Assembly (NCBI GenBank): GCA_022559845.1
Contig: CM040128.1
Coordinates: 227,091,643-227,155,642, forward strand
Reading direction: 5' to 3'
From: Amorphophallus konjac
Lineage: Eukaryota > Streptophyta > Magnoliopsida > Alismatales > Araceae
Length of the DNA stretch: 64,000 nt
Position 1 is the stretch's first letter. Each line of letters starts with the position of its first letter. Made by a program: the position numbers and the translations under genes. The notes beneath the pieces were generated by a model, which did no database searches, had not been told where the DNA came from, and saw only the letters and a program-made list of their open reading frames with translations. Shown here in pieces: positions 1 to 9,550 of this stretch.

Positions 1-386
1 CGAGACCTTAATAAGTCTCCAAAATCGAGGGATTCCCTCCTCGTTCACTGGGCAAGTTGTACCATTAAACTTCCCAGAGATAGTTGACCTACACGTGGTG
101 AGAGTGTGAAATCCTAGTTGGCAAGAAGTCAAATCAAAACTGGAACTTGGATCCTACCTTGTTCAGTGAATTTGAATATTTTCTGAAAATCATCCAACTC
201 ATACGAGGAGACTCTAAACTGAACGTAAACATCCATTTGTTTGATAATCTCTATAAAATTATTTGTAAGCACATTGTTTGATTTCATCATGATGTTGTTT
301 TCTGGTAAAGTGCTTAGCATGCCTAGTTACATTTTTATGACCATGAGGATGGCCGCTTTGATTCATGACATACCCCTTGTGTCCAT
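1..386. other. Left flank of the outer Gypsy insertion, unassigned
   Basis: This is the sequence into which the outer chromovirus inserted. Short open stretches occur on both strands, but I recognise no domain in any of them. The minus-strand stretch is rich in His, Lys and Asn and has frequent stops. It is probably old repeat or intergenic DNA, continuous with the sequence after 21426. Confidence 0.4.
382..386. repeat. Target-site duplication TCCAT (left copy) of the outer element
   Basis: TCCAT lies directly before the TGTCACGCC start of the left LTR. The same five bases follow the right LTR at 21422-21426. A 5-bp duplication is normal for Ty3/Gypsy integrases and fixes both ends of the element. 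Confidence 0.9.
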
Positions 387-2741
387 TGTCACGCCCCGAC
401 GCGGAATATCGAGGCACGACGAGTCGTAACACTCGTGTCAATCAGAGCATGTATAATATGATCAAACTAAAAAGAGAGATAATAAAAAGTGGATACTTTT
501 ATTTCATCGAAATAAACTTTTTACAACAACATTAAACCTTAAGAGGCATAATACAACTTCCAAGTATATAACTCTAGCAAGAGCACCACTCATAAACCTA
601 GGTAACTAAGATGAACTGGATCCCTCGTTTCACTCTTTCCCATCCCCATGTGTTTAGGGTTCATCGTCGGAACCACCTGCAATGTTAACCGAAAACGTAG
701 GGTGAGCGAAACGCTCAGTAAGATTTATATCTCTATACCAGACAACTTAATGTAATTAACATTTTTGGATAAAGGTTTGTGCTATGCCGAGAAACATAAA
801 TAAAACATGGAACAAGAATAGGAGAGAGAGTAAAGTAATGCAAGTGATTGGAATCACAAGTAGATAAGATATCAAGAGTAAAGTTTAAGTAGGGAATGAT
901 AATGTAGCAAGTATTATCATAGAATTGGCTATTTCATGCAAGTATGTATAAGTCAAGTATTTCACGTAATTCAAGTATTCATGTATTCAAGCAAGTTAAG
1001 TAATTCATGAATTGTGGAATGTCATAAATCAATCTAGCAAGTCAAGCACTTCGGTGCAATTTCACACCAAGTCAATAATAGCTCCCGTAGGCACAAGTAT
1101 TTTCGGGCACTCCCCCCAGGACCAGACCGGGCCCCATTAACGCTAGGCATTGGGGTTATGGATCATAGATCCCAAGTATATTTAGACACCCACATAATAT
1201 GTATGGCCAAAGAATTTCAAGGTAAAGCTTACTTAATAAAGTATAGATCTAGCAAAAATTATCATTCGAGGTATGAGTAGTACAAGATTAAAAGTAGTTA
1301 AAAGAGAAGTTCGAAAAGTATTTAAGACATCATGTTTAACGACATTAAGTTGATAAAAGATTGGATTGTCGGATAAGGCACAATCAGCCCTTACGGAAAA
1401 TCTCGTAAAACGGGTCTAGATCAAGTTTTTCACAGTCGGGTGTTTAGCTAGAAAATCGAGGAATCACGGCCAGGTATAGGTGGGAGATTGGGAGGCTCCC
1501 CTCGCATTCACGAGGTCCTAATTAATAAACCATGTATCCACGTAAAGTTTTTACCCGTGGACCTCTTTCCTAAGACACCATTCTTCTTTGAAAATCTAGC
1601 AAACTACGTGACTTGTCGAAAAAATGGTAACGCGATAACATTGAAATCATTAAAACTCATATTGATCACGATCATGCAAGTAAGCCCATGTAATTTTAAC
1701 AGATAATATATATTCCATTTAACATGCCAGAAAGATAATATAGTCATGGAGATCAAAGATATCATGAAGGTAACAAGAACTAGGACGGAAATATAAGCTC
1801 ATGGATTAGAATTATTATCTTTCATATCCTTAACTTAATCGTGTGTGAATTTGAATGATATACAACTTAACATAACATATTTAACATGATAGATGATATA
1901 TTGGTTCAATTAGAACTTGAAGACATCACGATCGAGGCAGAGATCGCGCATCCGGAACACGGTCTTAGAAAGTCACCGTGATCCGAGACGGATCTTCCAG
2001 CAGTTAAAATCTCGGTTAGAATCTTATGTCCAGTTGTATGGACAGCATGCTTAATACTCAATAAAAATTGGGAAAATGGTATGGAATCAAAGTAGACATA
2101 CATCTACATCTAATTCATGCATCAACTTGAGTTTAGCCTTAGAGAATACCTACCTAGTGGAAGATCGAATAGGATGAAAAATAAGAACAAAGAACACTTC
2201 GAATACTCCTTCAAACTTCAAGATTTCCTCTTCTCTACAACCAGCACTTCCCTAATAGATTTGTGCATTGAGTAGGGAAGATCTCAGCCCTATTTATAGG
2301 CCAAGTCCCATAATTATTTTATTACTAATTTAATTTCTTCTTCCACATAATTTCCTATGTCACCCACCTATGTAACTATTACACCAACTTATGTTGGCAA
2401 TAATTTTCATCATAAGAATATTGAAATAAATCCTCTTTTATGACATAACCAATGACCTCATTTATTCAATGATGTAAGAAATGACATCATCCACTAATTA
2501 AGATTTAATTAGAGCTAATAATTCTCTCTTAAATCAGATGCTACATTACTACTATAGTACTGACATCTTCGCCTTCTCTGAATCATGCCGTGAATCTTAT
2601 CGTTCGTGTTAACACGTGGGATAGGATTCGCGTTTATATATTCTACACTTTAAAGATAAAGAAAAATATTTATCATTTATTTTATTTTCATCTTTCATTT
2701 TTTTTCGCATATAAATGCATATAAAATTTTGAGTTGCTACA
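387..2741 (-). repeat. 3' LTR of the outer Gypsy element
   Basis: This 2355-bp LTR aligns along its length with 19067-21421, which has the same length. On the plus strand it begins TGTCACGCCCCGAC and ends GAGTTGCTACA, giving canonical TG...CA termini. The right copy ends in TA, a C-to-T change. The LTR is rich in short degenerate CAAGTATT-like words around 940-1030. It holds no coding sequence; the small open frames in it are chance. Confidence 0.92.
2289..2300 (-). promoter_or_regulatory. TATA box of the 3' LTR
   Basis: On the minus strand this reads CCTATAAATAGG, a textbook plant TATA box. It is matched at 20970-20981 in the other LTR. It marks the U3/R side and supports minus-strand transcription of the element. 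Confidence 0.7.
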
Positions 2742-2753
2742 TCCTCTCCCACT
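2742..2753 (-). other. Polypurine tract of the outer element
   Basis: On the minus strand AGTGGGAGAGGA abuts the TGTAGCAACTC start of the 3' LTR. This is the expected site and sequence for the plus-strand primer of a plant Gypsy element. Confidence 0.85.
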
Positions 2754-2824
2754 TAAAAGAATTTGGTCCTCCAAATTCACATCACATAATAGTAATTTAA
2801 AATTTCAAATGGAGAGTTCAAATT

Positions 2825-3461
2825 CTAACCTGAGATCAAATCTGGATACTTCTTCTTGATTGACTCTTCTAATTCCCAGGTAACTTCCTCGAATTCACGC
2901 TTGCTCCATTGAACTTTTACCATTGGTATAGCCCTATTCCTCAGCTGGTGTAACTTCCGTTCTAATATCTTGATCGGTCTTTCTTCATAAGACAAATCCT
3001 TCTGTAGCTTCAAGTCATCAAATTGAATCACATGCGAAGGATCATACACATATTTCCTTAGCATGGATGCATAAAATATATCATGGACACCAGCCAATTC
3101 TGGAGGCACAGCCAGCTTATATGCCACTTCGCCGATTCTTTCTAGAATCTCAAAAGGGCCAATAAATCTTGGACTCAGTTTTCCTTTGATACCAAACCTT
3201 TTGATTTCTCGTGTGGGTGAGATCTTCAAGAAGACATGCTCTACTACTTGGAATTTGAGGTCTCTTCTTCTATGGTCGGCATAACTCTTTTGCCCTGATT
3301 GAGCAACTTTTAGCCTTTCTCGGATCAACTGGATATTATGAGTTATATCTTGAATAATATCGGGACCCATCAATCCCTTCTCTCCAACCTCACTTCAGCA
3401 TAGAGGTGATCTACAACTCCTACCATATAGTGCTTCAAAAGGTGCCATTTGAATGCTAGAC
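2825..3461 (-). pseudogene. Integrase C-terminus with chromodomain-like tail (outer Gypsy pol, 3' part)
   Basis: This is the downstream part of the integrase cut by the nested Copia insertion. Reading from 3461 downward, the frame opens with the typical QMAPFEALYGR segment, then has two stops in the first 75 bases. One stop is a TGA where family members have Trp; the other is a TAG where they have Gln. From 3373 it is open for 182 residues. It contains a basic linker, a GPFEILERIG motif, FYASMLRKYV, and at the C-terminus ILERK...RAIPMVKVQWS...VTWELEE, which resembles a chromodomain. In chromoviruses this tail steers integration to heterochromatin. Family placement is from memory of conserved motifs. 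Confidence 0.85.
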
Positions 3462-3466
3462 TAATA
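3462..3466. repeat. Target-site duplication TAATA (left copy) of the nested Copia element
   Basis: TAATA precedes the TGTTGTGTCC start of the left inner LTR and recurs at 15099-15103 just after the right inner LTR. Removing the element and one copy rejoins the outer integrase at the same codon. Confidence 0.9.
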
Positions 3467-3721
3467 TGTTGTGTCCCTGTGATTTTGATGATAGCAAACA
3501 CTATAAGTCATCATCTGTTTGTCTGCATACTGTTTGAGTCTGCATATATACCTGAACTTTGTTGAATGAATGTTTCATCGAACATCTTATCTGACATAAC
3601 CAACGAACAGGCTAAGGCTGTGTGTTGTGTGCATTGGTGCATTTCATAATTGCATTTTATCTGGAGTGTGTGATGTTAGTATGTACAATGGGTGATGCTG
3701 CCATACCCCTTCAGATTCGCA

Positions 3722-5596
3722 TGTCTGTACATTACATTTGTCTGTGCTGCACTCATAAGTCCATACATTGTTTGTGCAACATTTGTTCTGATAAGTTCAT
3801 ACAGTGTCTTGTCTGCACGTTACATAGTCTACACATTGATTAGTTGCACGTCTTCTGAAGTCTACACATTGCATATGAGCATCTTTGTAGTGCATGAGCG
3901 TCTTACAAGTCTATACACTGTCTAAGTACAGTCATCGTCTCATCATGCATATGCTTTGTTCATGCAAGTATGTACAAGTCTACACAGTGCTTTTCATTCA
4001 TGTGCACAGTTCGTGCATCAAGTCTGTACATTGCCTTTGCATAAGGTCATTTGAAGTCTATACATTGTTCTTCACAGCAAGTATGTACAAAGTCTTGCTG
4101 CGTCTTGTGCATGGATCATTGAAGTCTATACATCGTCTGTTCATCGTCACATGTGCATAAGGTAAAGTCTATACATTCACTTGCATGTTCATCAAAGTCT
4201 GTACACTGGTCTAACATTCAAGTCTGCACATTGGCCAAGTCTATACATCGGCCCTGTAGCTTGCTTAGCCCAAGTCTATACATTCATTCCCAGTCTTTAC
4301 CTACGTTCAGAACCCCAAGTCTATACATTGGTAAAGTCTGCACATTATGCCTTGAAGCTGTCCAAGTCTAGACAGTGTACTGTAGCAAGCACGAAGCCAA
4401 CTCTGTACATTGTCCCCATGTTCACATGCTTCAAAGTCTATACATCGTGGGGCTTCGAGTCTTCAATGTCTGTACATCCTTCAAGGGCCAAGTCCATACA
4501 TTGTCTCGCTCACATCTTCCAAGTCTATACATTGGACTTCACGCTTTCAAGTATATACATTGGCATATGCATTCACTGTAAAGTCTATACATAGCTGCGT
4601 CTTATTCAGCATCTCATATGCATATTTGAGTCAAAGTCTGTACAGCCCAAGTCTGTACATCCGATCGTCTAATTCAGCGTCTCACGCTCTCAAGTCTGTA
4701 CAGCGTTAGCTACAGTGCATCGTCTCTCAAGTCTGTACAGAGTTTGCTAATAGTGCATTGTCTCTCAAAGTCTGTACATTCAACTATGTCTAACTTAGCG
4801 TCTCACGAAGTCTGTACAGCCTTTGCATTGTGCATACTTTGAAGTCTATACATTGCTTGTGTTAACTACAGCCTTTACTTCAAAGTCTATACATTGCTTG
4901 TGTTAACTACAGCCTTTACTTCAAAGTCTATACATTGGATATGCTTGTGCATCAGAAAGTCAGTACACTGCGTTTGGGCATTGTTCTTCACAGTATGTCT
5001 GTACACTGCCTTCCCTTGCACGCATTCATCAAGTCTATACACTCCCTTGTTTTCATGTCTATACATTTGCTAGTCTATACAGCCACTTCAAGTCCGTACG
5101 GACTTTGCCTTGTTCAAGTCTGTACATCGTCCAGTTCTTTGGCAAGTCTATACGTTGTGAAAGTCCATACATTCGATTGCTTTGCCTTGGTCAAGTATGT
5201 ATAGCCATTTCCTTTGGCAAGGTCTATACATCGTCTGTCTTCTTAGAGACTCATGCATAACATGAAGTATGTACATCGCATAGCATTCAAGTCTGTACAT
5301 CATTCATCTAGTGTTTCAGGTCTATACAGTGTTGCACGTTGTGTCTGTCAAAGTTTACACACTGCTTCTTCATGCATTGAAGTCTGCACAACGTGAAGTC
5401 TATACATTACTTCAGCCTTGCATCCACAAAGTCTATACAGCATATGTTCTTCATATATGATCAAAGTCTGCACATTGCATTACACTTCAGAAGTCTATAC
5501 AACGTCTGCACATCACACACTGCAAAGTCCATACATTCCTGTCGCTCTGCAAAGTCTATACACTATATTGTGCATACTATGAAGTCTGTACAAGGT
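3722..5596 (+). repeat. U3 array of about 60 AAGTCTATACATTG-like motifs
   Basis: A 13-15 bp word with consensus (A/C)AAGTCTRTACATTG recurs about sixty times in 1.87 kb, on one strand, at irregular spacing of roughly 15-60 bp. The core GTCTATACA or GTCTGTACA is the most constant part. The intervening sequence is mostly unique. The array ends about 160 bp upstream of the TATA box, so it occupies the enhancer position. Its translation gives repetitive KSIH, QVYTL or KSVQ peptides in all frames, which are by-products and not proteins. Confidence 0.9.
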
Positions 5597-5754
5597 GTCG
5601 ACACTAAACTGATAAGTTTATGTTCCATTGACTGACAGGGACTAAAGTGCAAAGATGATGACCTGGCACGTGATCCAAGATGCTGAGAAGCTGACACGTG
5701 GACTGAGACACTTTGGAGGGAGATATGGAAGACACACGCTGCCCTAATCGACTG

Positions 5755-5764
5755 CTATAAAAGG
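5755..5764 (+). promoter_or_regulatory. TATA box of the 5' LTR
   Basis: CTATAAAAGG lies between the motif array and the purine-rich leader, where the U3/R boundary is expected. The corresponding site in the 3' LTR has changed to CTATACAAGG. The minus-strand Copia LTR has the same box at 63141-63150. Confidence 0.75.
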
Positions 5765-5804
5765 AAGCTTTCTTCCACTGAAGAAGATAGACTAAGGGAA
5801 TAAC

Positions 5805-5965
5805 GACAGAAGAGAAAGAGAGTGATCGAGAGAGAAGGAAAGAGCAGAAAGAGCAGAAGGAAGAAAAGAGAAGCTGAGAGCCAGACAGAGAGAGCCTGCG
5901 AAAGAGAAGAAAAAGAAGAGTGAGAATAAGAGAGAGCTAGAGTAAAAGAAGCTTCAACTGAAGAT
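5805..5965 (+). other. Purine-rich leader segment downstream of the TATA box
   Basis: About 160 nt are almost wholly A and G (repeats of GAAAGAG and AGAGAG), starting some 45 bp after the TATA box. That puts it at the start of the transcribed R region. A like tract follows the TATA box in the 3' LTR (about 14035-14210). Another follows it in the minus-strand Copia LTR, seen as pyrimidines at 62992-63090. Confidence 0.65.
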
Positions 5966-6117
5966 CAGTTTCTGCTGGACTGTGGATCAAATCTAGGCCA
6001 GCCAGCTCCTGCGAGAGCCACATTTTGATTTTATGTTTCCAGCTTTTAGTTGATGTATTTTCTTTTATTATTTTCCTTAACTTTGTTCTTCTGATTGCCC
6101 TATTGGGGATCGGGCTC

Positions 6118-6590
6118 CTCCTGTGGTTTCAGGAGAAGGGAGATTTGTTTCTCCGATTTGCTGGTGACCTTGTGTCATCAGTGGTTCCCTCCTTTGTGGA
6201 GGAAGAGATGTCCGAGACCTCTAGTTTGCAGGTGACTTGGTGTCACCTGTGCTTCCCTCTGGGTTTCAGAGGAAGAGAGACTTGGGTCTCTAGGTTCCCC
6301 TCCGGTTTGGAGTAAGGGAGGATTGGTCCTCGGGTTCTGGTCTTGTGGGTTGCAAGTCAAGGTGTTCCCTCCTTGTCTGGAGGAAGAGAGACTGTGTGTC
6401 TCTGGTTTCCAAGTGACTGTGAGTCACTTGGGGTGTCCCTCCGGTTGGGAGGAGGAGGGGAGGTTGTTCCCATGGTCAAGCTGTGTGGCAGCATTTGTTG
6501 CAGACTGAGTCTGCTGTTCTAGCATTTCTAGTGGAAGCCTCACTCCGGTTTGGAGTGAGGGGTGGACGTAGGTCTGTGGACCGAACCACC
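6118..6590 (+). other. String of at least fifteen adjacent small RNA hairpins in the LTR leader
   Basis: Nearly every base falls in a short inverted repeat with a G/T-rich loop of 3-6 nt. Examples are CTCCTG/CAGGAG at 6118-6135, CAGGTGAC/GTCACCTG at 6229-6249, AGAGAC/GTCTCT at 6276-6291 and GAGGA/TCCTC at 6318-6331. Others are AGAGAC/GTCTCT at 6387-6403, CCAAGTGAC/GTCACTTGG at 6409-6431, GCAGAC/GTCTGC at 6500-6514 and CCTCACTCC/GGAGTGAGG at 6538-6560. The last unit is GGTC/GACC (6571-6582) enclosed by GGTGG/CCACC (6561-6590). The string lies downstream of the TATA box and so would be in the RNA. Function unknown; packaging, dimerisation or translation control are possibilities. Confidence 0.8.
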
Positions 6591-6846
6591 TAAAAATCCT
6601 GGTGTCCCTTATGGTTTGATTTTCTTATGTGTTCATCTTATTGCTTCGCACATTATATGTTTGCTTAGGATCGAGTGAGAGCTTATTCTTTATGTTGCTT
6701 TGTGAGATCCTTTTAAGTATCTTCAGAATATATCTACAACTATTCTTTAAGTCCGCATATCTGAGCATTAGTTTTTTATTAGGCTATATTTTTAAGGGGA
6801 GATTCATTCACCCCCCCTCTGAATCTATCGCACTTGTCTCAACAAT

Positions 6847-6861
6847 TGGTATCAGAGCAGG
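6847..6861 (+). other. Primer binding site (initiator Met tRNA) of the nested element
   Basis: TGGTATCAGAGCAGG begins two bases after the LTR end CTCAACA. Complementarity to the 3' end of plant initiator Met tRNA is the usual Copia arrangement. Confidence 0.9.
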
Positions 6862-6964
6862 TTCTCTGACTGTTCCGATCCAACGATCTACAGAGGATCC
6901 TATTGTCTTTGGTGCATTTCTGAATTTACTCTCTGCTGCATTAAATTGCTTGCCGATTTAATCA

Positions 6965-9550
6965 ATGGGTTCTCCACCAGTTTTCAATGGCTCTAATTTT
7001 AACTCATGGGTTAGCAGTCTACATAACTATGTGAATTTGATGGATCCGGATCTGTGGAAGTTAATCTCACATGGTCCTCACAGACTGCCAAAGAAAGAGT
7101 CCAAATGGACTAACAGTCACAGATCATGAAATGGAGAGAATCAGAAAGTTTTGAATCTAATGAAAGAAGCTACTGACAAGGCTCTACATTCTTATTTTTA
7201 TGACTGCAGGTCCGCTAAGGACATTCTGGAAAAGCTGAAGCTAACTCAGAGGAGAGATGAGGACAGCTACCTGATGGCTGACAAGAGCGACCATGGCAGT
7301 GATCAAGATGAATCCGAAGATGCTGAAGAGGTAACCAATCCTTTCTCTAGTTACACTTTAGACGACTGGGAAGATGCCTATGCCAATCTGTTAGAATTCT
7401 ATGAAAGACTAAAGAAGAAGAATAAAAAACTGATAAAGAAGCTAAAGAAACATGAGGATGCTAAATCTCGAGGTGAAAGCCCTGAAATTCTGAAAATTGA
7501 AAATGATATATTTAGAAGACAGCTAACAGATTTTGATTCTATTAGTTTAGATTTAGATCACTTGAAATCTGAAAAATAAACTCTTATGAAACAAATTGAT
7601 TTACACAAAAAGGAGAATCAAGAGCTTATTTGCGAAATTGCTGAACTAAAGGAGAGGCATAGTTTAATTGATGAAGATCAGGTTCATCACAATAATGCTG
7701 TTCAGAATGAAAAATTAGTGAGAGATTTAGAGTGTGTCAACTCTGAATTGGAAAACATGAAGTCTGAAAATGTAATACTCAATAACCAGCTCAAAGAATA
7801 TGAACACAAATCAAAAATTCTTGAAAAAGAAAATAGATTGATTTCTGAAAAATTAGAGGCTGATAGAGTAACAAATTCAGAGCTTCAGAAAAATCTTGAC
7901 AAACTTCAATCTGAAAAACAACAAGAAAAGTTTTATGAATGTCAGTTTTCTTCAGATGAATGGGTGCTTGATGATGAACTCCTAGAGTAGAACAGTAAAC
8001 TGAAAGAGGAAATTAATAAGCTGAATCACCTAAACTCAGTAATGTTTGAGAGGCTAATCACTTTAGAAAAAGGAAAGAGTGTAAGCCTGGTGAGCTCTAG
8101 TTAGTTGCTGAATGCTGAACATGAAATTACAAATCTGAAAAACATCAACCTAATGTTGAGTGGGAATGTCACTTGCTGTGAACAAAAGATAGCTAAATAT
8201 GAGTTAACAATCACATCCCTTCAACAAGAAGTTGATGATCTTTATAAGTCCCTATCTGAAGCTGACAATGAAATAAACTTAAAACAGGAAGTTGAAAAAC
8301 TCAAAAGTCTGAATGATGCCTTGCATCAACAAGTCATTTCCTGTGAAACAGATCTGTCCAAATATGAAGCTAATATTTGTGACTTAAATTCTGAAATTCA
8401 AGATCTGAAAAACTCTTTGTCAAAATTTGTCAAGGGAAAGGACAATCTGAATAAGCTTCTGGGAAAGAGTGATAACTCTTAGAGAGAGGGGCTGGGTTAC
8501 AGTTCAACAAACAAAAGGAGCAATAGCAATAAAACTTCAACTGTGTTTGTAAAAGCTTCTGATCAAAACACAACTGCTGGTTCTTCTATTTTTCAATTTA
8601 TTGCACAAAAACCCACTGTCAGTCCCAAATCTGCAGAACAAATTCAAAAATTGAAAAAGAATGAAAATTCACATAAAAAGGACAAAGACACTCTTGTTGT
8701 TATAAAGAAGGCTGCACACAATTCACATGATCTCTCACACACTCATATTAAAAAGGGGTCATGTTATTATTGCGGGAAAGGAGGTCACATAATGGAAGAT
8801 TGCAGATTAATGCTAAAGGATGAGCATGCTAGTGGAACAATACATTCTAGAAATTTTTCTGATAGAAACCATGCTACTAGGAAGCCTGATGCTTCATGTT
8901 ATTATTATGGTAAGTATGGTCATCTCATGAATGCATGCTTTATCATGAAAGAAGGCAATAAAGTGCATGCCAGGTCTTCCATGAATATTCATGGTCCTTA
9001 TGGAACTAAACACAAGACTAGTCAGCACATTGTGTGCTCTAACTACAATAAGCCTGGACACAGGGCTGCTGAGTGCTGGTTTAGATCCACTTGGAGTAAA
9101 AATGGTTTTAAAAGTAAGCAAATCAGATGTTTCGAATGTGGGAAAAATGGGCATACAGTGAAGGACTATTGGTATGTTCAAAAGAATCCTGTTAACCCCC
9201 ATTTTGTCAAATTCCCTGCAAAACCATTTGTGAAAATTTCATGCTATAACTGTGGGAAGCCAGGCCATAGATCTGCTGAATGTTGGCTGAGTAAGAACAA
9301 GCATCAAACTGTTCATGCATACAACAGAAAATCTTATGAACATGTTTATAAACATCATCCTGCTGTTAATATGCATCATAAGAACAAGAAACCAGTCACA
9401 TCATGTAGATACTGTGGAAAGTATGGTCACTCTATGATTAATTGCTACCTGATGGATCATGATGACCATGTTGCTATGAATTTGCTTAGAACACCTGTCA
9501 GGGCTAACGCAGGACCCAAAGCTACTTGGGTCCCTGCAGGATCAAAATGA
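6965..9550 (+). pseudogene. gag of the nested Copia element, coiled-coil with six zinc knuckles
   Basis: One reading frame runs from ATG 6965 to the stop at 9548-9550 (861 codons) with no frameshift. It is broken by five nonsense codons at 7127, 7577, 7988, 8102 and 8480. The N-terminus (PPVFNGSNFNSWV) resembles Copia UBN2-type gag but is short, lacking most of the usual core domain. An acidic stretch, the motif NPFSSYTLDDWEDAY and about 400 residues of Leu/Lys/Glu-rich coiled coil follow. The last third has six CCHC-type knuckles starting at 8762, 8897, 9035, 9128, 9242 and 9404; three have one Cys changed to Tyr. It ends ATWVPAGSK. The protein would form the virus-like particle and bind RNA. 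The start follows the primer site by about 100 bp and is the first ATG in frame. Confidence 0.85.

Larger units (their letters stand above)
3467..6844 (+). repeat. 5' LTR of the nested Copia element
   Basis: This 3378-bp LTR starts TGTTGTGTCCCTG and ends CTCAACA. In order it holds an entry segment, a U3 array of about sixty AAGTCTATACATTG-like motifs (3722-5596), a TATA box (5755), a purine-rich leader (5805-5965), a T-rich stretch (6030-6095), a string of small hairpins (6118-6590) and the TTCACCCCCCC end typical of this Copia lineage. Relative to the 3' LTR it carries a 42-bp tandem duplication at about 4849-4932. Confidence 0.92.

Noticed and set aside
3722..5596. CRISPR-like array (short repeats with unique spacers)
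   Set aside because: The repeats are degenerate, spacer length is irregular, the setting is a plant LTR, and there are no cas genes.
3622..5635. Many overlapping plus-strand open frames with KSIH, QVYTL and KSVQ repeats (also 11799-13872)
   Set aside because: They are translations of the U3 motif array in all three frames, repeated in both LTRs, with no start context and no known domain.
6025..6508. Open frames across the hairpin string (also 14213-14847)
   Set aside because: Several overlapping frames on both strands arise from the G/T-rich inverted repeats, and the region is LTR leader RNA.
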